Of a stretch of 64,000 nt of DNA, positions 1-7,903 are shown one piece after another. The stretch is taken from positions 2,914,001 through 2,978,000 of the forward strand of contig NZ_CP109013.1 of the NCBI RefSeq assembly GCF_036226745.1, written 5' to 3'. Each line of letters begins with the position of its first letter. Position 1 is the first letter of the stretch. Below the pieces are notes generated by a model. The model was not told the origin of the DNA. It worked only from the letters and a program-made list of their open reading frames with translations, and made no database searches. This DNA is from Streptomyces sp. NBC_00683. Lineage in GTDB: Bacteria; Actinomycetota; Actinomycetes; Streptomycetales; Streptomycetaceae. The translations under genes were made by a program, and so were the position numbers.

Positions 1-1331
1 ACGGCGATCTCGTTCGTCGGCCAGGCGAAGGCCAGGTCGGCGCCGATGGACCGGGAGTCCATGACGATGTACGCGCCGCCGTAGGCCTTGCGCAGGACGA
101 GGGAGATGCGTGGCACGGTCGCGTTGCAGTACGCGTACAGGAGCTTGGCGCCGTGCCGGATGATGCCGTTGTGCTCCTGGTCGACCCCGGGCAGGAAGCC
201 GGGCACGTCGACGAGGGTGACCAGCGGGATGTTGAAGGAGTCGCACGTCGAGACGAAGCGGGCGGCCTTCTCGCTGGCATGGATGTCCAGCACGCCGGCC
301 AGGGCCGCGGGCTGGTTGGCGACGATGCCCACCGGGTGGCCGTCCAGGCGTGCGAGGGTGCACACGATGTTGGGCGCCCACGCCTCGTGGACCTCGAAGC
401 TCTCCCCGTCGTCGACGATCTCCTCGATCACCGTACGGATGTCGTAGCTGCGGCCCGGGTCGGCCGGCACCAGGTCCGTGAGGGCGTCGGTGCGCCGGTC
501 GGCGGGGTCCTCGCAGGCCACCACCGGGGGCATCTCTCGGTTGTTGGACGGCAGCAGCGCGATGAGGAACCGTACGTCCTCCAGGCAGGTCACCTCGTCG
601 TCGTACGCGAAGTGGCTGACGCCCGAGACGCTCGCGTGCACATCGGCGCCGCCCAGGCCGTTGTGGGTGATCTTCTCGCCCGTCACCGCCTGTACGACGT
701 CGGGTCCCGTGATGAACATCTGCGCGGAGTCGCGGACCATGAAGACGTAGTCGGTGAGCGCCGGCGAGTAGGCGGCTCCCCCGGCGCACGGGCCGAGCAT
801 CACACTGATCTGCGGGATGACCCCGGAGGCCGCGACATTGCGGCGGAAGATCCCGCCGTAGCCCGCGAGCGCCGTCACACCCTCCTGGATCCGGGCGCCC
901 GCCCCGTCGTTGAGGCTCACCAGCGGTGCGCCGGCAGCCTCCGCGAGGTCCATCACCTTGTGCACCTTCGCGGCGTGCGCCTCGCCCAGGGCGCCGGCGA
1001 AGACGCGGAAGTCGTGCGCGTAGGCGAACACCGTCCGGCCGTGGACCAGTCCCCAGCCGATCACGACGCCGTCGCCGTGCGGTTTGCGTGCTTCGAGACC
1101 GAAGCCGGAGGCCCGGTGCCGGCGCAGCGGCTCGATCTCGGTGAACGTGTCCTCGTCGAAGAGGAGTTCCAGCCGTTCGTGTGCGGTGAGTTTGTTCTTC
1201 TCGTGCTGCCGCCGAGTGGCTGCGGGGTCGGGCCCGCGGCTCACTTCCTCCTTGAGCCGGCGCAGTTCAGCGGCGGCACGTCGCAGGTCGGGGGCGGCCG
1301 GTGCGACCGTCAGGTCGTCAAGGATCGTCAT
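1..1331 (-). CDS. Acyl-CoA carboxylase beta (carboxyltransferase) subunit, 3' end cut by the window edge
   Basis: Carboxyltransferase subunit of a biotin-dependent acetyl/propionyl-CoA carboxylase, which makes malonyl- or methylmalonyl-CoA extenders. About 443 residues are visible from the ATG at 1331; the C-terminus (the family is about 520-530 aa) lies left of the window. The N-terminus with RRQHEKNKLTAHERL, the glycine-rich NDGAGARIQEG and GPCAGGAAYSPALTD segments (acyl-CoA carbonyl/oxyanion site) and GFLPGVDQE are typical of PccB/AccB. It is probably driven from the gap at 1332-1409, which carries a pair of direct repeats. A matching epsilon subunit gene lies at 12835-13026, so the complex seems dedicated to this cluster. 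Carboxylases of this kind accompany several type II PKS clusters. The substrate (acetyl or propionyl) cannot be read with confidence. Confidence 0.93.
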   Translation of the reverse strand, partial: MTILDDLTVAPAAPDLRRAAAELRRLKEEVSRGPDPAATRRQHEKNKLTAHERLELLFDEDTFTEIEPLRRHRASGFGLEARKPHGDGVVIGWGLVHGRTVFAYAHDFRVFAGALGEAHAAKVHKVMDLAEAAGAPLVSLNDGAGARIQEGVTALAGYGGIFRRNVAASGVIPQISVMLGPCAGGAAYSPALTDYVFMVRDSAQMFITGPDVVQAVTGEKITHNGLGGADVHASVSGVSHFAYDDEVTCLEDVRFLIALLPSNNREMPPVVACEDPADRRTDALTDLVPADPGRSYDIRTVIEEIVDDGESFEVHEAWAPNIVCTLARLDGHPVGIVANQPAALAGVLDIHASEKAARFVSTCDSFNIPLVTLVDVPGFLPGVDQEHNGIIRHGAKLLYAYCNATVPRISLVLRKAYGGAYIVMDSRSIGADLAFAWPTNEIA

Positions 1332-1366
1332 CGGCCGAACGTAGGAACGCCGGCTAGAGACGTGCT

Positions 1367-1401
1367 GGAGAGCTCCCACCGGAAGTTATGGGAGAGCTCC
1401 C
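1367..1401. promoter_or_regulatory. Paired 11-bp direct repeats upstream of the carboxylase gene
   Basis: The 11-mer GGAGAGCTCCC occurs at 1367-1377 and again at 1391-1401, 24 bp apart, in the 78-bp gap between the SARP stop and the carboxylase start. SARP regulators bind direct repeats near the -35 region, so this is a candidate SARP operator. The spacing is about two helical turns, slightly above the usual 22 bp. Binding is an inference. Confidence 0.45.
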
Positions 1402-1409
1402 GCCGGGGG

Positions 1410-2204
1410 TCAGCCGGAGGCCGGGACCGGGAGGTCGAGCGCGGGGTCCGCGGAGAGAACGGCCTGGTGGAGGCGTTGCAGCCGGGCCGAGGGCTCCAGT
1501 CCGAGCTCGTCGACCAGGGTGACGCGCAGCCGCTGGTAGGCCTCGAGTGCCCGCCAGGCGCCGCCCGAGCGGTGCAGTGCGGTCATCAGCTGGGCGCAGA
1601 AGTTCTCGTGCATCGGGTGCCTGGCGACCAGGACCCGCAGTTCGGGCACGATCTCCGTGTGCCGGCCGATTATGAGGTCGGCGTCGATGCGCCGCTCCAG
1701 GGCGGCCATCCGGTCCTCCTCCATGCGGAGCACCTCGAGCTCGAGCACGGTGCCGATGCGTACGTCGACGAGTGCGGAGCCCTGCCACATCTTGAGGGCC
1801 CGGCCCAGCAGGTCGGAGGCGGCGTAGTGGTCGCCGGCCTCGTGCGCCGCCCGCCCGGAGGCGGTGAGCTGGCTGAACTCGTGGGCGTCCACCTGGCCCG
1901 GCTGCACCTGGAGCAGGTAGCCGCCGTGCTGGGTGATCAGGACGTCCTTGGCCTGGCGGGCCGGGTCCCCGTCGAGCGCTGCCGCGATCTTGCGGCGGAG
2001 CTGGAGGATGTAGGTCTGCAGAGTGGTGGCCGCGCTGCGCGGGATGTCCTCGCCCCAGATCTCCTCCATCAGCGTCGCCACGGTCACGACGCGGTCGGAC
2101 TGCAGGGCGAGCAGGGACAGGATCTGGCGCGGCTTGGCCGCGGTGGGCACGACGGACACCCCGTTCTCACGGGCTGTCAGCGGTCCCAGGACTTTGATCT
2201 CCAT
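1410..2204 (-). CDS. SARP-family transcriptional activator
   Basis: Streptomyces antibiotic regulatory protein, 264 aa: an OmpR-like winged-helix DNA-binding domain (about residues 1-95, MEIKVLGPL start and PRQILSLLALQ) followed by a bacterial transcriptional activation domain (about 100-250, ending VDELGLEPSARLQRLHQAVL). I chose ATG 2204 because it matches the usual SARP start and has an AAGGGAGGG ribosome-binding site; the frame stays open upstream but without SARP similarity. It is divergent from the YcaO unit and lies directly upstream of the carboxylase gene, so it is the likely pathway activator. I saw no TTA codon in it. It has no AfsR-type ATPase extension. Confidence 0.93.
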   Translation of the reverse strand: MEIKVLGPLTARENGVSVVPTAAKPRQILSLLALQSDRVVTVATLMEEIWGEDIPRSAATTLQTYILQLRRKIAAALDGDPARQAKDVLITQHGGYLLQVQPGQVDAHEFSQLTASGRAAHEAGDHYAASDLLGRALKMWQGSALVDVRIGTVLELEVLRMEEDRMAALERRIDADLIIGRHTEIVPELRVLVARHPMHENFCAQLMTALHRSGGAWRALEAYQRLRVTLVDELGLEPSARLQRLHQAVLSADPALDLPVPASG

Positions 2205-2470
2205 GATTGCGCCCTCCCTTTCGTGCGCTGCGCGGCCGGCCCGTCGGTGGACCGGCATGAGCTTGCGGAGTCTGGGCCGAGCCTGACACCTGCGACGTTC
2301 GAGTCCCAGTGAGGTGGTCACGAGGGCGCACATGAAAATGTCATGCCCCGGTGGTGAGCCTCGCACTGTGCTGTGCGGCGCGGCGGGACGCAGAATCCTG
2401 GCACTCGGGAAACGAGTGAACGACGGAAACGCATCCGGTCTCGTATCACGGACCCTGGAGGGGGAACTCC
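2205..2470. promoter_or_regulatory. Divergent intergenic region between the SARP gene and the peptide/YcaO unit
   Basis: This 266-bp gap separates oppositely transcribed genes and must hold promoters for both. I see no convincing -35/-10 pair or operator repeats. A GGAG-rich ribosome-binding site (CTGGAGGGGGAACTCC) precedes the ATG at 2471. Confidence 0.5.
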
Positions 2471-2836
2471 ATGAACATCACCATGCACGTCTCCGCACAC
2501 AACGCCCCGGCCGGCACGGCCACCCAGCCGCTCTCGTCCGATCACCGCCTCGCCCTGCTGACGGCACGGGCCGGCCTCGAGCCCGAGCTGGCCCAGCGCT
2601 ACACGAGCGACCCGGTCTCCGTACTCGCCGAGTTCGGCCTCCCGGCGATGGAGCCGGTCTACGGGGACATGTTCGGGGACCTGTCCGGCGACGCGTTCAA
2701 GAACAGCACGCCCGGCGCTTCGGGGCGGGACCTGGTGATCGACCACCTGGACCGGCCGGGCACCGCCACGCTCTACGGGTGCTACAGCGGCATGGCGCCC
2801 CTGCCCGGGGAAGAGGCCGGGGCGGCGCTTGCATGA
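2471..2836 (+). CDS. Candidate RiPP (azoline) precursor peptide with nitrile-hydratase-like leader
   Basis: A 121-aa peptide. Residues about 24-60 (LALLTARAGLEPELAQRY, then a DP, then AEFGL) resemble the nitrile-hydratase-like leader peptide (NHLP) class used by some thiazole/oxazole-modified peptides. The C-terminal part has one cysteine, Cys104, in LYGCYSGMAPLPGEEAG, plus scattered Ser/Thr that could be cyclised. Its TGA overlaps the ATG of the YcaO gene (ATGA), so the two are translationally coupled, as expected for substrate and enzyme. It has a strong GGAGGGGGAAC ribosome-binding site. There is no clear leader cleavage motif such as GG at the expected place. It could instead be a non-RiPP partner of the YcaO enzyme. 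Function is inferred mostly from context. Confidence 0.6.
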   Translation: MNITMHVSAHNAPAGTATQPLSSDHRLALLTARAGLEPELAQRYTSDPVSVLAEFGLPAMEPVYGDMFGDLSGDAFKNSTPGASGRDLVIDHLDRPGTATLYGCYSGMAPLPGEEAGAALA

Positions 2837-5106
2837 CCATGACCGGGGGGACGGGCACCGAGCTGCCGGTGGGTTTCAAGAGACATCTGCGGGTGGAGGC
2901 GATCGAGGGGGACGCCGTCTACCTGCTGTCGGAGCAGGGGACAACGGCCTTGCAGGGGCGTGAGGTTCAGGAGCTCGCGGCCCTGCTGGACGGCACCCGC
3001 ACCTTGGCCGGGGTACTGCGGGACGCGGCGCCGACGCTGCCGCCCGCCACCGCGGCCCGCATGATCGCGGAACTCGCACGGGCCGATCTGATCGGCTATC
3101 ACGACCCTGCCACCGACGCCTGTACGGAGGCGTACTGGGAGTTCGCCGGCGTCGACGGTCCCAGCGCCTCCGCGTCGTTCCGTACGACAGCGGTGGAGCT
3201 GGTGACCCTCGGGCGGGCCGACCCCGGGGCGGCCAGGGCCGAGTGCCTGGCCGCCGGGCTGCGGGTCACCGGACCGGACGAGGGGGAGCCGGCAGCACTC
3301 TCCCTCGTCCTGTGCGACGACTACCTGGACCCCCGGCTGGCCGAGGTCGACGCCCGGCACCGGGAGTCGGGCAGGGCCTGGCTGCTGGCCAAGCCGAGCG
3401 GCGCGGAGACCTGGGTGGGCCCGGTGTTCGGGTCGGAGCAGGGTGCCTGCTGGGAGTGTCTGGCACACCGTCTGCGCGGCCACCGGGCCTCCCGGGCACC
3501 GGTTCTGCACGCCCTCGGGCTCGCGGGTACGGTCCAGGTCCCGGAGGCGTCGTTCGCCACCGTGCGGGCCCTCGGGCTGCACACGGCGGTGCTGGAGGCC
3601 ACGAAATGGGTGGCCGGCATGCGGTACGAGGGCCAGCAGGCGGTGTGCACGCTGGACACCCGCACCCTGCACACCAGCCGGCACCCGGTGGCCCGCCGCC
3701 CGCAGTGCTCGACGTGCGGGGATCCGGAGCTCGTCCCCGAGCGGGTACGAAGACCCTTCGTACCCGTGTCGAGCCCGAAGGTGCACACCGTGGGGGGCAA
3801 CCACCGGGCGCAGAGCGCGGAAACGGTTCTGGCGCGCTACCGGCACCTGGCCGATCCGGTCACCGGCATCATCTCCGGACTCCGCCCGGCGCCCGGCTCT
3901 CCGGAGGGGCTGAACCGGTACGTCGCCGGGCGCAACATGGCTCTGGGCGACAGCCGTTCACTGGCCGGGCTGCGCGGCGGGCTGCGGGGGCAGAGCGGCG
4001 GCAAGGGAACGACACCGCAGGAGGCCGAGGTCGGCGCCCTGTGCGAGGCGCTGGAACGTTACTGCGGCACCCGGCAGGGCGATGAGCCCACCGTGCGCGA
4101 CACCCTGGCCGGGCTCGGGGGCGCGGCCGTGCACCCCAATTCCTGCCAGTTGTTCGCCGGCCGGCAGTTCCGGGAGCGGGACCGCTGGAACGCCCGGCAC
4201 TCCCGCTTCCAGCAGGTCCCGCCACCGTTCGACCCGCAAGCACCGGCCGACTGGACCCCGGTCTGGTCGCTCACCTCCGGCACGCAGCGGCTGCTGCCCA
4301 CCTCCATGCTCTACTTCGGCCCCGGACCGGATGGCGTACCTGCCGCTCCGTGGGCCGACTCCAACGGCAACGCGGCGGGCAGCAGTCCGGAGGACGCCGT
4401 CGTCCAGGGATTCCTGGAGGTGGTGGAACGGGACGCCGTCGCCCTGTGGTGGTACAACCGCACCCGGCAGCCCGCGGTGGACCTCGATGCGTTCGACGAG
4501 CCCTGGCTGGCCAGGACACGGCAGGCGTACGCGCGGCTGCACCGGGAAATCTGGGTTCTCGATCTCACCGCGGACTTCGGCATACCCGTGATGGCCGCAC
4601 TGTCCCGGCGCACCGACCGGACGGCCGAGGGCATTTCCTTCGGCTTCGGGGCTCATTTCGATCCCCGGCTCGCACTGCGCAGAGCGGTGACGGAGATGGC
4701 CCAACTCCTGCCTCCGGAGGAGAACTCTCCCGAACTCCTTTCCGCGGACCGGGATCTCTCCTCCTGGTGGCGTGGTGCGACGGTGGAAAATCAGCCATAC
4801 CTGAGCGCGGATCCAGCCGAAACCTCACGCACTCCCGACTGCTACTCCTTCGCCGCCCGAGGCGATCTGCGTGAGGACATCGAGTTGGCCGAAACCCTCG
4901 TACGGAGTCATGGAATGGAGATGCTCATTCTCGACCAAACCCGGCCCGACGTGGGACTTCCCGTTGTGAAGGTGATCATTCCGGGGATGCGTCACTTCTG
5001 GGCCCGATTCGCCCCGGGCCGTCTCTTCGACATACCTGTGAAACTCGGACGACTTGAACGCCCGCTCCCATACGAACAAATCAACCCCGTACCGCTGTTC
5101 GTCTGA
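2833..5106 (+). CDS. Fused E1-like/YcaO azoline cyclodehydratase
   Basis: 757-aa fusion of the two cyclodehydratase parts found in TOMM/LAP pathways. Residues about 1-370 form the ThiF/E1-like, leader-binding part with a zinc site made of C206xxC209 and C292xxC295. Residues about 380-757 form the YcaO ATP-binding part, with EALERYCG, DSNGNAAG and GFLEVVERDA segments. The protein ends in NPVPLFV, close to the proline-rich C-terminus important in azoline-forming YcaO enzymes. The expected reaction is ATP-dependent cyclisation of Cys/Ser/Thr to azolines on the coupled upstream peptide. No SagB-like FMN dehydrogenase is in the window, so rings may stay unoxidised or be oxidised by another enzyme. 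The start at 2833 overlaps the precursor stop. Confidence 0.9.
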   Translation: MTMTGGTGTELPVGFKRHLRVEAIEGDAVYLLSEQGTTALQGREVQELAALLDGTRTLAGVLRDAAPTLPPATAARMIAELARADLIGYHDPATDACTEAYWEFAGVDGPSASASFRTTAVELVTLGRADPGAARAECLAAGLRVTGPDEGEPAALSLVLCDDYLDPRLAEVDARHRESGRAWLLAKPSGAETWVGPVFGSEQGACWECLAHRLRGHRASRAPVLHALGLAGTVQVPEASFATVRALGLHTAVLEATKWVAGMRYEGQQAVCTLDTRTLHTSRHPVARRPQCSTCGDPELVPERVRRPFVPVSSPKVHTVGGNHRAQSAETVLARYRHLADPVTGIISGLRPAPGSPEGLNRYVAGRNMALGDSRSLAGLRGGLRGQSGGKGTTPQEAEVGALCEALERYCGTRQGDEPTVRDTLAGLGGAAVHPNSCQLFAGRQFRERDRWNARHSRFQQVPPPFDPQAPADWTPVWSLTSGTQRLLPTSMLYFGPGPDGVPAAPWADSNGNAAGSSPEDAVVQGFLEVVERDAVALWWYNRTRQPAVDLDAFDEPWLARTRQAYARLHREIWVLDLTADFGIPVMAALSRRTDRTAEGISFGFGAHFDPRLALRRAVTEMAQLLPPEENSPELLSADRDLSSWWRGATVENQPYLSADPAETSRTPDCYSFAARGDLREDIELAETLVRSHGMEMLILDQTRPDVGLPVVKVIIPGMRHFWARFAPGRLFDIPVKLGRLERPLPYEQINPVPLFV

Positions 5107-5196
5107 ATCCGGCTGCCGTCCGCATCCGCTAGCTCACGGACAACCGGAAGACATAGCATGCGTCCGCCACTGTTGGTCCTTGGCGAGGAGGCGGCG

Positions 5197-6408
5197 ATGC
5201 CGACGAGGAACGTCGTTCCGTTCTCACCCCGTTCGCAGGCACCGGCCCCGCGGCTGGCCCGCGCGATTATCGTGGTGGCTCTTGTTTGTTACGGCACCAT
5301 GACGGTGCTCAATGTGGTGCGGACCCGGCCCGGAACGACACAGCTCATCGTCTGTATCGGACTGGTTCTCGCGGTGTTCGGCGTGCAGCTGGCCGTCTCC
5401 TCTCCGCAAGCCCGCCGTTGGCCGACCGGCTGGAAAGCGCTTGTTCTGATCCTGCAGGCGGTGCTCACCTTTGCGCCGCTCGTCTGGTTCGGTACGAACT
5501 GGGGCAGCATGGAGGGGCCGCTCGCCGCCTCGCTGCTGCTCACGCTTCCGGCGCGCTGGGCCTGGCCCAGCTACGGGCTGCTGATCGCCTTCATCCCGGT
5601 GTACAACCTGATGGCCGGGGCGACGATCGACCTGGTGCTGTACTTCACGATCGCCGGCATCCTCACCGGTCTCGTCATCTACGGCCTGACCCGTCTCACC
5701 GACCTCGTGCACGAGGTGCATGCCACCCGGGAGGAGCTGGCCCGGATGGCCGTGACGCAGGAACGGCTGAGGTTCGCCCGCGATCTGCACGACCTGCTCG
5801 GCTACAGCCTCTCCGCCATCACGCTCAAGGGAGAACTGATCCAGCGGCTCATCAGCAGCCGCCCGGACAAGGCACGCGAGGAGACCGCCTCGGTGCTGCG
5901 GGTGGCACGGCAGGCCCTGGCCGACGTACGGCTGGTGTCCAGCGGTTACCGCGACATGTCGCTGTCCGAGGAGGCGGAATCGGCGGGGACCGTGCTCGCC
6001 GCCGCGGACATCAGGGCGGATGTCACGGTGGAGTGCGGGCGGCTGCATCCGGTCGTCGACACCGTGCTCGCCACCGCCCTGCGCGAGGGAGTCACCAATA
6101 TTCTGCGGCACAGCGGGGTCCGGGTCTGCACCATCAAGGCGGAGCTGGACGAAGAAACGGTCCGTCTCGGCCTGACCAACGACCACCCGCACGAGCAGAC
6201 GGACGTCTTCTCCGCGCGGGCCGGCGGCGGCAGCGGGCTGGACAATCTGAGGTGCCGGTTCGCCGCCATCGGCGGCGGGCTGACCGCGGGACTTCAGGGC
6301 GACGGCCGGTTCCATCTCGAGGTCTGGGCACCGATCAGGCCCCAGAACAACGAGAACGAACTGCTGGTTCTGGAGCCCGCGACCCCGGAGAGATCCGCCG
6401 TAGCCTGA
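5197..6408 (+). CDS. DesK-type sensor histidine kinase (NarL-system partner)
   Basis: Membrane sensor kinase, 403 aa from ATG 5197, which follows a GAGGAG site by 6 nt; an upstream in-frame ATG at 5158 lacks one. Residues about 20-165 contain five to six hydrophobic segments. The HisKA_3 dimerisation box has the phospho-acceptor His198 in RFARDLHDLLGYS. A HATPase_c domain follows (N-box REGVTNILRHS, G-box GSGLDNLR). It lies 27 bp upstream of its response regulator and 90 bp after the YcaO gene in the same direction, suggesting it controls or senses the peptide unit or the cluster. No extracellular ligand domain is evident. Confidence 0.92.
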   Translation: MPTRNVVPFSPRSQAPAPRLARAIIVVALVCYGTMTVLNVVRTRPGTTQLIVCIGLVLAVFGVQLAVSSPQARRWPTGWKALVLILQAVLTFAPLVWFGTNWGSMEGPLAASLLLTLPARWAWPSYGLLIAFIPVYNLMAGATIDLVLYFTIAGILTGLVIYGLTRLTDLVHEVHATREELARMAVTQERLRFARDLHDLLGYSLSAITLKGELIQRLISSRPDKAREETASVLRVARQALADVRLVSSGYRDMSLSEEAESAGTVLAAADIRADVTVECGRLHPVVDTVLATALREGVTNILRHSGVRVCTIKAELDEETVRLGLTNDHPHEQTDVFSARAGGGSGLDNLRCRFAAIGGGLTAGLQGDGRFHLEVWAPIRPQNNENELLVLEPATPERSAVA

Positions 6409-6435
6409 CTTCACATCATCTGACCGGGGGTAACG

Positions 6436-7050
6436 ATGCTGTCCGTGCGAATCCTCCTCGCCGAGGATGTTCACATGATCCGAGGCGCGCTGGTGGCGCT
6501 GCTCCAACTGGAGCCGGATCTTCATGTGGTCGCCGCGGTGGACCGGGGTGACACGATCGTGGCCACGGCGCTCGCGTCCAAGCCGGACGTCGCGGTGATC
6601 GACATCGATCTCCCCGGCATCGACGGTCTGACGGCGGCAGCCGAGCTCCATGAGCAGCTGCCCAGCTGCCGCACCCTGATCCTCACGAGCCTCGGACGTC
6701 CCGGCACCCTGCGGCGCGCCCTGTCCGCCCATGTCTCGGGCTTCCTGCTCAAGGACTCGCCGCCGGACCAGCTCGCGCTCGCCGTACGGTCGGTGGCCAC
6801 CGGGCGCCGGGTCGTGGACCCCCAACTGGCGCTGACCGCCTGGGACTCCCCGGAGAACCCGCTGTCCCCCCGGGAGCTCGAGGTACTACGGCTCGCCACC
6901 CGCGGCGCCGACGCCGCCGAGATCGCCGGCTGCCTGTACCTGTCCAAGGGCACGGTCCGCAACTACCTCACGGCCATCGTCGGCAAGCTCGGCGCGCGCA
7001 ACCGTATCGACGCGATCCGGATCGCCGAGGAAGCCGGCTGGCTCCCCTGA
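6436..7050 (+). CDS. NarL/LuxR-family response regulator
   Basis: 204 aa. The receiver domain (about 1-120) has phospho-acceptor Asp56 in VIDIDLPG, the conserved Thr/Ser in LILTS and Lys in FLLKDS. A LuxR-type HTH (about 140-200; LSPRELEVLRLATRG and GTVRNYLTAIVGKLGARNR) completes it. Cognate partner of the kinase just upstream. The last 165 bp are overlapped antisense by the 3' end of the PPTase reading frame. Confidence 0.94.
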   Translation: MLSVRILLAEDVHMIRGALVALLQLEPDLHVVAAVDRGDTIVATALASKPDVAVIDIDLPGIDGLTAAAELHEQLPSCRTLILTSLGRPGTLRRALSAHVSGFLLKDSPPDQLALAVRSVATGRRVVDPQLALTAWDSPENPLSPRELEVLRLATRGADAAEIAGCLYLSKGTVRNYLTAIVGKLGARNRIDAIRIAEEAGWLP

Positions 7051-7902
7051 CCGCGCCCGCACGGGCCCGCGGACCGCACCGGGCGTGCCCAGCAGCGTGT
7101 CGAGCATGCCGTCGTCCAGGGTGGTGCCCACCGACAGGTCCGCCAGTTCACCGAAACCGGTGTCACAGACCGCGACGCTCACGACATAGCCCTCCCCTGC
7201 CCGGAACGTACCGAACTGCCACTCCGAGCCCGGGACCGGCGAGCCGTCAGGACGGACCAGCCGGGTGCCGTCGCCGCCCCTGTGACCGTCCAGGGCGAAG
7301 CCGAACTCGGTGAAGCGGAAGCGCAGTCCCTGGCCCAGTGCCTTGCTGTACGCCTCCTTGAGCGTCCACAGCCGCACCATGGTGTCGTTGCGCGACCCGT
7401 CCCCGCCTGCGTCCAGCCGCTCCTTCTCGTACGGAGTGCACGCCTGGCGCTCGGAACCGGTGTGCGCGAGCCGCCGGTCGGCGCGCTCCACGTCGACGCC
7501 GATGCGCCCCCTGCGGGTGATGCCGACGACCATCATCTCCTCGGTGTGGCTGAGGCTGACGTCGATCTGGTCGCAGCCGCGCACGTACGGACGCCCGCCC
7601 GGCTGGTAGGCCAGGTCCACCAGGTCGGGGCCGGTGCGCAGGACCGCGGCCGCGGCATGCCGCAGGAACAGCCGGGAGGCGACGAACCTCTCGCGCATAC
7701 GGGGCTGGGAGAGGCTCTCGTAGCGGCGCCAGTCCCGTCCCAGCTGCCGGCGCAGCTCGGCCTCGGTGTCTCCCTGCGGAAGCCAGGGGGGCATCGTCGC
7801 GTACATCACGACGCTGCCCGTACGGGAAAGCTCCCCGTGGATGTCGCCCCAGGGGCCGCCGGGGCCTTCGGCGAGCAACGGGCGCCCGACCCGTTCCCTC
7901 AC
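6886..7902 (-). CDS. Sfp-type 4'-phosphopantetheinyl transferase
   Basis: Activates carrier proteins by transferring phosphopantetheine from CoA. The diagnostic motifs GRIGVDVERAD and WTLKEAYSKALGQGL and the upstream DVSLSHTEE are present. GTG 7902 lies 1 nt after the upstream ACP-AT stop, so translation is probably coupled; ATG 7806-region starts are possible but shorter. At 338 aa it is longer than usual Sfp proteins (about 230-250). The extra C-terminal part (about 55 residues) is encoded antisense to the response regulator end and reads as low-complexity, so it may be a non-essential run-on to the first available stop. It likely modifies the carrier proteins encoded nearby. Confidence 0.88.
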   Translation of the reverse strand: MRERVGRPLLAEGPGGPWGDIHGELSRTGSVVMYATMPPWLPQGDTEAELRRQLGRDWRRYESLSQPRMRERFVASRLFLRHAAAAVLRTGPDLVDLAYQPGGRPYVRGCDQIDVSLSHTEEMMVVGITRRGRIGVDVERADRRLAHTGSERQACTPYEKERLDAGGDGSRNDTMVRLWTLKEAYSKALGQGLRFRFTEFGFALDGHRGGDGTRLVRPDGSPVPGSEWQFGTFRAGEGYVVSVAVCDTGFGELADLSVGTTLDDGMLDTLLGTPGAVRGPVRARSGEPAGFLGDPDRVDTVARAELADDGREVVADRALGQVQAAGDLGGVGAAGGEP

Positions 7903-7903
7903 C

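Noticed and set aside
1..1331. Minimal PKS genes at the left end
   Set aside because: The left edge is a carboxyltransferase subunit, not a ketosynthase; no KS-alpha/KS-beta pair or type II ACP occurs in the window.
153..2312. Long plus-strand open frame of about 719 codons across the left end
   Set aside because: It is the antisense shadow of the carboxylase and SARP genes; it has no start site, and its translation (Arg/His/Gly/Val-rich) resembles no protein family.
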